A stretch of DNA of 64,000 nucleotides from positions 5,651,001-5,715,000 of the forward strand of contig NZ_CP048834.1 of the NCBI RefSeq assembly GCF_012971745.1. The letters run 5' to 3'. Each line of letters begins with the position of its first letter. Positions within the stretch are counted from its first letter, which is position 1. The stretch comes from Starkeya sp. ORNL1 (GTDB lineage Bacteria > Pseudomonadota > Alphaproteobacteria > Rhizobiales > Xanthobacteraceae). The position numbers and the translations under genes were made by a program. The notes under the pieces are model-generated. The model saw only the letters and a list, made by a program, of their open reading frames with translations, was not told the origin of the DNA and ran no database searches. Positions 9,242-16,898 of this stretch are shown piece by piece.

Positions 9242-10024
9242 ATGAGAGAGAACAAGATGCGCACGACGCTGCTCGCGGGCGGCGAAGTGATAACCGGATG
9301 GCTCGCCATACCCGCGACCGTCTCGGCCGAGCTGATGGCCAAGCTGGGTTTCGACGCCATCACCATCGACCTGCAGCACGGTGCCATCGACTACACCGAC
9401 ATGCTGCCCATGCTGCAGGCGATCTCGACCTCCGACGCCACCCCGATGGTACGCGCGCCGTGGAACGATCCGTCCATCATCGGTCGCATCCTCGACGCCG
9501 GCGCCTATGGCGTGATCTGCCCGATGATCAACACCCGCGCCGACGCCGAAGCCTTCGTGCGCGCCTGCCGCTACGCGCCGGTGGGCCAGCGCAGCGCCGG
9601 CCCGCTGCGCGCCTCGCTCTATGGCGGGCCGGACTACATCAAGATGGCCAATGAGACGATCATGACCTTCGCCATGATCGAGACCGTGGAAGGCCTCGAA
9701 AACCTTGAGGACATACTGAAGACGCCCGGCCTCGATGCCATCTTCGTCGGCCCCTCCGACCTCTCGCTCGCCATGGGCGGGCCGGCCGGGTTCGATCCGC
9801 GCAAGCCCGAGGTTTATGAGGCGATCAGGTTCATCGCCGCCAAGACCAAGGAAGCCGGCGTCATCCCGGGCATCCACACCGGCTCGGTGCAGTATGCGCA
9901 GGAGATGCGCGAGCTCGGCTACCAGTTCATGGCGTATCTGTCGGATTTCCGCATGCTGCAGAATACCGTCGCCCGCGCCTTGCCGGTGTTCCGCTCCGGC
10001 AAGCCGGACAACTTCGCGCCGTGA
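9242..10024 (+). CDS. HpcH/HpaI-family class II aldolase
   Basis: A 260-aa TIM-barrel aldolase of the HpcH/HpaI family, which cleaves or forms 2-oxo-acid aldols with a divalent metal and pyruvate. Visible active-site elements are LQHG (His46), the VRAPW arginine (Arg71), the metal ligand Glu147 in IETVEG and Asp173 in VGPSDLS. An in-frame ATG at 9257 would drop five residues. The start at 9242 follows an AGAAAG stretch. In this operon it could cleave a hydroxylated 2-oxo acid to pyruvate and an aldehyde for the upstream dehydrogenases. That step is inferred. Confidence 0.88.
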   Translation: MRENKMRTTLLAGGEVITGWLAIPATVSAELMAKLGFDAITIDLQHGAIDYTDMLPMLQAISTSDATPMVRAPWNDPSIIGRILDAGAYGVICPMINTRADAEAFVRACRYAPVGQRSAGPLRASLYGGPDYIKMANETIMTFAMIETVEGLENLEDILKTPGLDAIFVGPSDLSLAMGGPAGFDPRKPEVYEAIRFIAAKTKEAGVIPGIHTGSVQYAQEMRELGYQFMAYLSDFRMLQNTVARALPVFRSGKPDNFAP

Positions 10025-10031
10025 CCCGGCC

Positions 10032-11297
10032 ATGACCGGCGTCATCGACTGCGCGTCGCGGCGCGTCACCGTCATCGGTGCAGGCATCATCGGTGTCTGC
10101 ACCGCGAACTATCTGCTGCGCGAGGGGTTCGAGGTCGAGGTGATCGACCCCGTAGCCCCCGGCTCAGAGGACCAGTGCTCCTACGGCAATGCCGGCGGAA
10201 TCTGCCCGGGCTCCTGCATCCCGAACGCGATGCCGGGCATGCTGCGGCAGATCCCGAAATGGCTCGCCGATCCGGAAGGGCCGCTTTATGTGCGGCTCGC
10301 CTATCTGCCGCAGGCTTTGCCGTGGCTGCTGCGCTTCCTGGCGAGCGGGCGCCGGGCGCGGGTCGAGGAGATCTCGGCGGCGATGCGCGCGCTGCACCGC
10401 CTCACCTTCGAATGCTACGAGCCTTTGGTGCGCGAGGCCGGATGCGAGGAATTGATCCAGCAGCGCGGCCAGCTCTTTGTCTATGAGGACCCGCAGGGGC
10501 CGGAGAAGAGCGGTTATTCGCTCGGCCTGCGCCGCCAGCATGGCGTCAAGGTCGAGGTTCTCGGCCGGGATGAGCTGCGTCAGCTTGAGCCGGCACTGGC
10601 ACCGATCTTCCAGCGCGGGGTCTATCTCCCCGAGCAGGGGCAGTGCCCCAATCCCGGCCGCCTGGTTGCCCGCCTCGCCGAGCTCGCTACCCGCAACGGC
10701 GCCCGGTTCGTCCGGGCACGTGCCCTCGGCTTCGAGTTCGGCGCGGCGGGGCCGACCGCGGTGCGCACGGATGCCGGGACGCGGCCGGTTGGGCAGGTGG
10801 TGCTCGCCGCCGGTGCCTGGTCGGGGGAACTCGCGCGCCAGCTCGGTACGCGTGTGCCGTTGGAAACGGAGCGCGGCTATCACATCATGGTCAAGGGCGC
10901 CGAGACGGGCCTGCGCATCCAGACCATTTCCGCCGAGCGGAAATTCGTCGCCTCACCGATGGAGGACGGGCTGCGGCTGGCGGGCACGGTGGAGTTCGCC
11001 GGGCTGACAGCGAAGCCGAACATGACGCGCGCCGACATCTTGCTGCGGCAGGCGCGCCACATGTTCCCGGACCTCAAGGTCGGCGAGGTGACGCGCTGGA
11101 TGGGGCATCGGCCGGGGACGCCCGACAGCATTCCGGTCATCGGCCGTTCGACCCGGCATGCGAACGTCCTGTTCGCCTTCGGCCACGGCCATCAGGGCCT
11201 GATCGGCGGCTCGGTGACCGGCCGGCTGGTCGCGGAGCTTGCTGCCGGCAAGCCGCCATCGATCGATCTGCACCCCTTTCGCGCCGACCGCTTCTGA
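10032..11297 (+). CDS. FAD-dependent D-amino acid dehydrogenase-like oxidoreductase (DadA/DAO family)
   Basis: A 421-aa protein of the DAO superfamily. The FAD-binding Rossmann motif VIGAGIIGVCTANYL is at about residues 14-28, and the C-terminal end has the family pattern GHRPGTPDSIPVIG, then GHGHQGLIGGS. It likely oxidises a D-amino or D-imino acid to the imine and feeds the respiratory chain. With a racemase-family enzyme in the same operon, a D-proline or cis-4-hydroxy-D-proline dehydrogenase is the simplest proposal. It starts eight bases after the aldolase and is the last gene of the operon. The convergent AcoR-like regulator ends 37 bases beyond. Confidence 0.87.
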   Translation: MTGVIDCASRRVTVIGAGIIGVCTANYLLREGFEVEVIDPVAPGSEDQCSYGNAGGICPGSCIPNAMPGMLRQIPKWLADPEGPLYVRLAYLPQALPWLLRFLASGRRARVEEISAAMRALHRLTFECYEPLVREAGCEELIQQRGQLFVYEDPQGPEKSGYSLGLRRQHGVKVEVLGRDELRQLEPALAPIFQRGVYLPEQGQCPNPGRLVARLAELATRNGARFVRARALGFEFGAAGPTAVRTDAGTRPVGQVVLAAGAWSGELARQLGTRVPLETERGYHIMVKGAETGLRIQTISAERKFVASPMEDGLRLAGTVEFAGLTAKPNMTRADILLRQARHMFPDLKVGEVTRWMGHRPGTPDSIPVIGRSTRHANVLFAFGHGHQGLIGGSVTGRLVAELAAGKPPSIDLHPFRADRF

Positions 11298-11334
11298 CCT
11301 GTGCCATGGCTCGCGCCAGGGGTGCCGGCGCCTA

Positions 11335-13194
11335 TCATTCATCTGCTCCGACATCTATGTGCTTGTAGACGGTGGTCCGCGAGATACCCAGCAAACGCGC
11401 CGTCATTTGGACATTCATGCCAGTATTTGCGTAGGTTTCGCGGATCTGGCGGCACTTGCTCCGGCTCAGCATCGTGCCGGCGCAATGGCTACATACATCG
11501 GGCGGCCTCAGGCCGGAGCCGTCGACAGCGGTGATGTCGGCCGACGCTCCCTCGAGACAGGCCCTGCGGACCCAGTTCTGCAACTCGCGAATGTTTCCCG
11601 GCCAAGGCTGGCGTCTCAACAGATCGAGAACCGCATCGTCGATCGGAATGTCCCGTCCCTGCTGCGCTGCCAGATGGCGCACGATGTCGTCGAAGTCCTT
11701 GCGCTCCCTGAGCGGCGGCAGGCGAACCGGGAAACCATTGAGCCGATAATAGAGATCCGCGCGGAACTGATTGGCCGCAGCAGCCGCGGCGAGGTCGCGA
11801 TTGGTTGCGGAGACGATCTGCACGTCGACGCGAACGGTCTTCGCGCCGCCCACCGCGCGCACCTCCATCGTGTCGAGGAAGCGCAGCAGCGCAGTCTGGG
11901 CGGGAAGCGGAATGTCGCCGACCTCGTCCAAGAAGAGAGTGCCCTTGTTGGCGAGCCGGATGAGGCCTGGCGATCCCTCGGCACGGGCGTTGGTATAGGC
12001 ACCACGCTCGTGGCCGAACAGTTCGGCGATGAACAGGGACTCCGGCACCGCGCCGCAATTGACCGCCACGAATTCCCCGGTACGGCCGCTGAGCTTGTGG
12101 ACATGGCGGGCCATGAGTTCCTTGCCGGTGCCGGTCTCGCCATGGATATGCACGGCGAGAGGGGTGTGGGTCGCAGCCTCCAGGCCTCTCATCGCGTGGC
12201 GCAGCACGGGATCGGCACAGACGAACTCAGTCGCCGGGGGAGAGATGCGCGTCGGTATGGGGCGAGGCGACGGCTCATCCCGCACGTCACGTCCGGCGAA
12301 GCGGCGGCAAACCAGATACACAGCGCTTCCCGCGCGGTCGCGTATGCGCACGATGCCGCGCAGCCGCAATTCCTCGATGACTGCTGCGAACGAGGCGTCG
12401 AAGAGGCTTTCGAACGTACCGCCCGGATGGCTATCGAGGCCGGCGAGCAAGGCACGGGCAGGGCGGTTGAGCGACAGCACCTCACCGTCCAGCGACAACG
12501 CCACCAGGCCGGCGGACAAAGTGTCGAGATACTCGGCGCGCGGATGCAAGGCGAGCAGCAGCAGGTCGCCACGATCCTCGATCATCAGGCCGTTCTCGAC
12601 CGCCGCCGCGGCCATGCGCACGAGAGCATGGGTGTGCTGCTGGCGGGCCTCGTTGGGGCTCGACGCATCGAGCAGTCCCACCAGGCGGTCGGCCGGATCG
12701 AAGATCGGCACGGCCATGCAGCTCAGATGGCCGTGGCACGCGAAGAAGTGCTCGCGGCCATGAATGGCGACGGGCGCCCGTTGGACCAGCGCCAGGCCGA
12801 GCGCATTGGTGCCGCGGCGTTCCTCGTGCCAGACGCTGCCCGGCATGATGGCCCGCCCGGCATCGCTCTCGCCGAACTGCTGGTCGCAGAGCGTGTCGAG
12901 CACGACGCCATCGGCATCGGCGAACGCGATCATGAAGTTGGAGCCGGCGATCTGCTCGTAGAGCAACTGCATCTGGACGCTGGCGAGGCGGCGTAGCATC
13001 GCGCGCTCCTCGCGCCGCGCCTTCACCTGCGCAAAGGAGATGACGACCTCCTCCGGTCGCCCGGAAGGATCGAGGCCGCCGGCGACACAGCGCTCCCAGC
13101 TCAGTGCGATCTCCGGCGACAGCATCCCGGCAGGAAAGCGTCCGCCGGCCTCGAGGGCCGCGCGCGCGCGCTCGATGCTGGAGAGGGGTGGCAT
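11335..13194 (-). CDS. AcoR-like sigma-54-type activator with GAF domain, variant GAYTNA loop
   Basis: A 619-aa regulator. Residues about 60-205 form a GAF sensory domain, about 215-300 a PAS-like region, about 325-545 the AAA+ domain (Walker A GETGTGKE at 352-359, Walker B FLDE at 421-424) and the C-terminal 45 residues a Fis-type helix-turn-helix (ending ISRTTVYKHID). The sigma-54 contact loop reads GAYTNA (398-403) instead of GAFTGA. I chose the ATG at 13194, preceded by AGGAGACGCC on its strand, over a longer open frame. It diverges from the alcohol dehydrogenase gene. The same arrangement of an AcoR-type activator beside a monooxygenase island is known for mimR/prmR, so it is the probable regulator of the island. 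Confidence 0.9.
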   Translation of the reverse strand: MPPLSSIERARAALEAGGRFPAGMLSPEIALSWERCVAGGLDPSGRPEEVVISFAQVKARREERAMLRRLASVQMQLLYEQIAGSNFMIAFADADGVVLDTLCDQQFGESDAGRAIMPGSVWHEERRGTNALGLALVQRAPVAIHGREHFFACHGHLSCMAVPIFDPADRLVGLLDASSPNEARQQHTHALVRMAAAAVENGLMIEDRGDLLLLALHPRAEYLDTLSAGLVALSLDGEVLSLNRPARALLAGLDSHPGGTFESLFDASFAAVIEELRLRGIVRIRDRAGSAVYLVCRRFAGRDVRDEPSPRPIPTRISPPATEFVCADPVLRHAMRGLEAATHTPLAVHIHGETGTGKELMARHVHKLSGRTGEFVAVNCGAVPESLFIAELFGHERGAYTNARAEGSPGLIRLANKGTLFLDEVGDIPLPAQTALLRFLDTMEVRAVGGAKTVRVDVQIVSATNRDLAAAAAANQFRADLYYRLNGFPVRLPPLRERKDFDDIVRHLAAQQGRDIPIDDAVLDLLRRQPWPGNIRELQNWVRRACLEGASADITAVDGSGLRPPDVCSHCAGTMLSRSKCRQIRETYANTGMNVQMTARLLGISRTTVYKHIDVGADE

Positions 13195-13372
13195 GGCGTC
13201 TCCTCGGCGCTCCCAGCGCCTGACCCTTGTCGTTTTCCGGCAGGTTCCGCGCAAAATCGGCGAAGCGCAATATCCAGAAACTGAACACTCGTATCCGCGC
13301 CTGTTCATCCAATGGACGCGCGTTGAACCTCCTGAATTCGCGAAGTCTTTGATAAAGCCGGAATAAACCGAT

Positions 13373-13388
13373 TGGCACGGTTGCTGCG
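13373..13388 (+). promoter_or_regulatory. Sigma-54 (-24/-12) promoter of the alcohol dehydrogenase gene
   Basis: TGGCACG starts at 13373, with the invariant GG at 13374-13375 and GC at 13386-13387, exactly ten bases apart. The -24 element is perfect and the -12 element (CTGC) is one base from TTGC. It lies about 50 bp before the ATG at 13436 and next to a divergent enhancer-binding activator gene. Confidence 0.75.
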
Positions 13389-13435
13389 TTGGTGGTCCCA
13401 ACAAGCCGGCACATACGCCGGCAATGGAGGGAGCC

Positions 13436-14488
13436 ATGAGGGCGCAAGTCCTGAGATCCTACGACGAACGCCTGACCGCTGGGCGCTGGGTGGCGGAAGA
13501 GAATGTTCCCGACCCCAGGATCACGAAGTCCACGGACGTGATCGTCCGCATCGGTGGCGCCGGCGTGTGCCGCACTGACCTTCACATCATCGAGGGTGTG
13601 TGGAAGCCGCACATGGACCCGAACGGCGACGCCCTGCTGCCGCTCATCATGGGCCACGAGAATGCCGGCTGGGTCGAGGAGGTCGGCAAGGAGGTCGAGG
13701 GCCTGAAGAAGGGCGATCCCGTCATCGTGCATCCGAAGATCACCGGCGGAACCTGCCTCGCCTGCCGTCGCGGCTTCGACATGCACGGGCCGGGTAAGTT
13801 CCCCGGGCTCGACTGCGACGGCGGCTATGCCGAGTTCATCTGCACCGCCGAGCGCAACATCGTGCCGCTGCCGCGCTCGCTGGCGCCGAAGGACGTGGCG
13901 CCTTATGCCGATGCCGGCCTCACCGCCTATCGCGCCGTGAAGAAGGCCACGCGACACCTGCTGCCGGGCGAGAGCTGCGTCGTGATCGGCGCCGGCGGCC
14001 TTGGCCATATCGGCATCCAGTGCCTGAAGGCGATGTGCGCGGCCGACGTCATCGTGGTCGACAAGTCCGATGCCTCGCTCGAACTCGCCCGCAAGAGCGG
14101 TGCCGACAAGACGGTGAAGGCCGACGGCGATGAGGTGGAGGCCGTCCTGGGACTGACCGGCGGCAACGGCGCGGAGGCGGTCATCGACTTCGTCGGCGAG
14201 AAAGGCACCACCTCCAAGGGCCTCGCCATGACGCGCCCGATGGGCAGCTACTACATTGTCGGCTATGGCGAGGATATCCGCATCCCGACCGTCGACCTGA
14301 TCATCTCCGAGCGCAACATCATCGGCAACCTGGTCGGCACCTGGGCCGAGCTCACGGAACTGATGGCGCTGGCAGACCGCGGCCTCGTCGAGCTCGCGAC
14401 CGCGGAATACAGGCTGTCGGATGCGAACCAGGCGCTGCACGACCTGCACAACGGGAAGATCCATGGCAGGGCGGTACTGATCCCCTGA
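13436..14488 (+). CDS. NAD-dependent zinc alcohol dehydrogenase
   Basis: A 350-aa medium-chain dehydrogenase. Catalytic zinc ligands lie in VCRTDLH and GHENAG, and the NAD fold motif is GAGGLGHIG. The structural-zinc loop is reduced (CLACRRGFDMHG, with a third Cys in LDCDGG). GGAGGG precedes the ATG. Expression is probably sigma-54 dependent from 13373-13388. In mim/prm monooxygenase islands an alcohol dehydrogenase of this type is thought to oxidise the alcohol made by the hydroxylase, such as 2-propanol from propane. Here it sits upstream of mimA with its own promoter. Substrate is inferred from context. Confidence 0.88.
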   Translation: MRAQVLRSYDERLTAGRWVAEENVPDPRITKSTDVIVRIGGAGVCRTDLHIIEGVWKPHMDPNGDALLPLIMGHENAGWVEEVGKEVEGLKKGDPVIVHPKITGGTCLACRRGFDMHGPGKFPGLDCDGGYAEFICTAERNIVPLPRSLAPKDVAPYADAGLTAYRAVKKATRHLLPGESCVVIGAGGLGHIGIQCLKAMCAADVIVVDKSDASLELARKSGADKTVKADGDEVEAVLGLTGGNGAEAVIDFVGEKGTTSKGLAMTRPMGSYYIVGYGEDIRIPTVDLIISERNIIGNLVGTWAELTELMALADRGLVELATAEYRLSDANQALHDLHNGKIHGRAVLIP

Positions 14489-14553
14489 CAGTTCCGTGCG
14501 ACGGGTGTGGGATAATAAATATCATCATCGTTTAGCGATGTCTGCTCGACTTG

Positions 14554-14567
14554 TGCAGTGCAAAATA
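14554..14567 (+). promoter_or_regulatory. Putative enhancer site, copy 1 of TGCAGTGCAAAATA
   Basis: The 14-base sequence TGCAGTGCAAAATA occurs here and, identically, at 14600-14613. The copies start 46 bp apart and lie 171 and 125 bp upstream of the GG of the sigma-54 promoter, the distance expected for sites of an AcoR-type activator. The binding protein is inferred to be one of the two activators in this window. Confidence 0.55.
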
Positions 14568-14599
14568 CCTAGGTAAGTATTCGTTACCGTATTACTTTT

Positions 14600-14613
14600 T
14601 GCAGTGCAAAATA
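14600..14613 (+). promoter_or_regulatory. Putative enhancer site, copy 2 of TGCAGTGCAAAATA
   Basis: Second perfect copy of the 14-base repeat, preceded by a T-rich stretch as in copy 1. A partial inverted match (CACTGCCAA) follows at about 14635. See copy 1 for spacing to the promoter. Confidence 0.55.
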
Positions 14614-14723
14614 TTCGCATAATGAAACACTTGTACACTGCCAATTCGCAAAACAGTTCAATTTGCGCGCTGGCATGAAAGCCTGAACGACGCGAAGACG
14701 TTGAAATGGCTAATGCGACAACT

Positions 14724-14739
14724 TGGCACGACACTTGCC
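14724..14739 (+). promoter_or_regulatory. Sigma-54 (-24/-12) promoter of the monooxygenase operon
   Basis: TGGCACGACACTTGCC matches the sigma-54 consensus TGGCACG-N4-TTGC completely, with GG at 14725-14726 and GC at 14737-14738 ten bases apart. It faces mimA and is the only such promoter before the mimABCD, amidohydrolase, mimF and mimG genes. Confidence 0.88.
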
Positions 14740-14855
14740 AGATTGACATTAGAACAATGCTGACTGGTCCCACGGGACGAGCCGCGACAAGAACGAAGGG
14801 GAGAAGCCAAGGGATGCTGCCGGACGGGCGATGAGCCCGCCGGCTCGGGCGCCAG

Positions 14856-14909
14856 CTAGAGCCCTTGTCGTTCGGATGGAATCATCCGAACGACAAGAAA
14901 GTGCTCTAG
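14856..14909. repeat. Palindromic repeat element in the mimA leader (element 1)
   Basis: Outer arms CTAGAGC (14856-14862) and GCTCTAG (14903-14909) enclose a perfect 15-bp stem, CTTGTCGTTCGGATG against CATCCGAACGACAAG, with a four-base loop. Such elements are widespread between genes in Hyphomicrobiales genomes. It would form a strong hairpin in the operon's leader RNA. Confidence 0.75.
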
Positions 14910-14922
14910 ATTCAATAGGCTG

Positions 14923-14970
14923 GAGCATTTTCTGATCGCAAAAGTCATTCAACTTTTGCGGAAAATGCTC
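14923..14970. repeat. Palindromic repeat element in the mimA leader (element 2)
   Basis: Arms GAGCATTTT and AAAATGCTC enclose a second stem, CGCAAAAGT against ACTTTTGCG. It is a different repeat family from element 1 but is immediately adjacent to it. Similar 'gagcatttt' palindromes are common dispersed repeats in Hyphomicrobiales. Confidence 0.75.
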
Positions 14971-15151
14971 TAAGCCGTGCGCCGCTTTCAAGCACGCCCA
15001 TGGCATCGCAGACCTTTGCCACGTCGAGCCCGCCGCGGCGGGCGAGCGACTGCTCATGTCCGAAGCCCGACGGCCGGGGTGGCGGGAAAGCCGCACCACG
15101 CCGCGGGAGGGAATTGACCGTGGACTCCGCCCCAAGAGGAGGATGGCAATA

Positions 15152-16822
15152 ATGACGAGTACACTGACCCTGAACAAGATCACCGCGCAGCGCGGCATTT
15201 CCGTCGCCGATGCGGCCAAGAAGATCGCCGATCTCGGCTGGAACCCCTCCTATGTCCAGGAGGCGATGACCTTCCCGACCGACTACAAGATCACCAAGGC
15301 GCCGAAGGACCCGATGAAGCAGGTGCTGCGGTCCTATTTCCCGATGCAGGAGGAAAAGGACAATCGCGTCTACGGCGCGCTCGACGCGGCGCTGCGCGGC
15401 GACATGTTCCGCAATGTCGAGCCGCGCTGGGTCGAGTGGATGAAGCTCTTCCTCGCCATCATCCCGTTCCCCGAGATCTCGGCGGCCCGCTCCATGGCGA
15501 TGGTCGGCCGCCTGGCGCCCGGCGAGGACCTGCGTACCGGCTTCACCATGCAGATGGTGGACGAGTTTCGTCACTCGACCATCCAGATGAACTTGAAGAA
15601 GTGGTACATGGAGAACTATATCGACCCCGCCGGGTTCGATATCACCGAAGAAGCCTTCGGCAAGTGCTATGCGACCACTATCGGCCGGCAGTTCGGTGAG
15701 GGCTTCATCACCGGCGATGCCATCACCTCCGCCAACGTATACCTGACCGTCGTGGCGGAGACGGCGTTCACCAACACGCTGTTCGTTGCCATGCCGTCGG
15801 AAGCCGCCCGCAATGGCGACTATGCACTGCCCACGGTGTTCCTGTCGGTGCAGTCCGACGAGAGCCGGCATGTCGGCAACGGCCATTCGATGCTGATGTC
15901 GATGCTGAAGGAGCCGGAGAACCACCTCCTGCTGGAGCGCGACATGCGCTACGCCTTCTGGCAGAACCACGCCATCGTCGATGCCGCCATCGGTACCTTC
16001 ATCGAATACGGCACTACCAACCGCGACAAGAACAAGGAATCCTACGCGGAGATGTGGCATCGCTGGATCTTCGAGGATTACTATCGCACCTACATGCTGC
16101 CCTTGGAGAAGTACGGCATCAAGATCCATCATGATGACGTGCAGACCGCCTGGAAGCGCATCACCGAGAAGCATTATGTGCACAAGATCGCGCAGTTCTT
16201 CTCGGTCGGCTGGCCGCTGAATTTCTGGCGCATCGAAGCCCAGACCGATAAGGACTTCGAGTGGTTCGAGCACAAGTATCCGGGCTGGTATGCGCAGTTC
16301 GGCGAATATTGGAAGTGGTACGACAAGCTCTCGCACCGCGGCCAGACCAACATGACATTCAACACCGATACCGGATATGTCTATCCGCACCGGTGCTGGA
16401 GCAGCATGGTGCCGTGCGTGGTCCGCGAGGACATCGTCACCGACACCATCGACGGCAAGCTGCACACCTTCGCGCATGAACTCGACCGCTGGACCGCAGT
16501 GGAGGCCTTTGCGAGCGAATACCAGGGTCGCCCGACTCCGGCGATGGGCCGGTTCAGCGGCCGGCGCGAATGGGAGAGCTGCTACCACGACTGGGATCTC
16601 GCCGACGCCATCCAGGACCTCGGCTTCGTCCGCACCGACGGCAAGACCCTGATCCCGCAGCCGCATCTGCGCTTCGAGGAGAAGGAGATGTGGACCCTCG
16701 ATGACGTGCGCGGGTTCACCATCAAGAGCCCGCTCATCACCCTGCGTGAGATGAGCGAGGGCCAGCGCGAGAAGCATCTCGCCGAATACCGCGCCGGCTT
16801 CACCATCAACCCCTGCAACTGA
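15152..16822 (+). CDS. mimA: Propane/acetone/phenol-type di-iron monooxygenase, hydroxylase large subunit
   Basis: The 556-aa catalytic subunit of a group-5 soluble di-iron monooxygenase. It carries both carboxylate-bridged iron motifs, DEFRH (Glu138, His141) and DESRH (Glu237, His240). It also has the long conserved MimA/PrmA segments FPEISAAR, NYIDPAGFD, GRQFGEGFITGDAI and VVAETAFTNTLF. It activates oxygen and hydroxylates small substrates such as propane, acetone or phenol. AGAGGAGG ends nine bases before the ATG at 15152. An ATG at 15143 touches the ribosome site, so I prefer the later one. It is the first gene of the mimABCD operon behind the sigma-54 promoter. Confidence 0.94.
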   Translation: MTSTLTLNKITAQRGISVADAAKKIADLGWNPSYVQEAMTFPTDYKITKAPKDPMKQVLRSYFPMQEEKDNRVYGALDAALRGDMFRNVEPRWVEWMKLFLAIIPFPEISAARSMAMVGRLAPGEDLRTGFTMQMVDEFRHSTIQMNLKKWYMENYIDPAGFDITEEAFGKCYATTIGRQFGEGFITGDAITSANVYLTVVAETAFTNTLFVAMPSEAARNGDYALPTVFLSVQSDESRHVGNGHSMLMSMLKEPENHLLLERDMRYAFWQNHAIVDAAIGTFIEYGTTNRDKNKESYAEMWHRWIFEDYYRTYMLPLEKYGIKIHHDDVQTAWKRITEKHYVHKIAQFFSVGWPLNFWRIEAQTDKDFEWFEHKYPGWYAQFGEYWKWYDKLSHRGQTNMTFNTDTGYVYPHRCWSSMVPCVVREDIVTDTIDGKLHTFAHELDRWTAVEAFASEYQGRPTPAMGRFSGRREWESCYHDWDLADAIQDLGFVRTDGKTLIPQPHLRFEEKEMWTLDDVRGFTIKSPLITLREMSEGQREKHLAEYRAGFTINPCN

Positions 16823-16898
16823 ATGTCGGGCGGGACCGGGCTTCCCAGTCCCGCATCGACCAAGGGTTCACTCCAGAAATTCAAGGGGAGGTCGCGCG

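Larger units (their letters stand above)
14489..15151. other. 663-bp control region and leader of the monooxygenase operon
   Basis: No convincing gene is present. The left third (about 14510-14660) is unusually AT-rich for this genome and holds a 14-bp direct repeat. A sigma-54 promoter follows at 14724-14739. About 410 bases separate that promoter from mimA, and this long leader contains two palindromic repeat elements (14856-14909 and 14923-14970). Confidence 0.7.

Noticed and set aside
7504..9387. Open frame of 627 codons opposite the GMC oxidoreductase
   Set aside because: Shadow of a clear GMC gene; no recognisable motif.
12482..14464. Open frame of 660 codons on the minus strand running across the regulator start and the alcohol dehydrogenase
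   Set aside because: It passes through two convincing genes and a sigma-54 promoter in the wrong frame, with compositional bias typical of shadows.
14945..16777. Open frame of 610 codons on the minus strand opposite mimA
   Set aside because: mimA is certain on the plus strand. The antisense translation is low-complexity, His/Arg/Asp-rich and matches no family, as expected for a GC-rich shadow frame.
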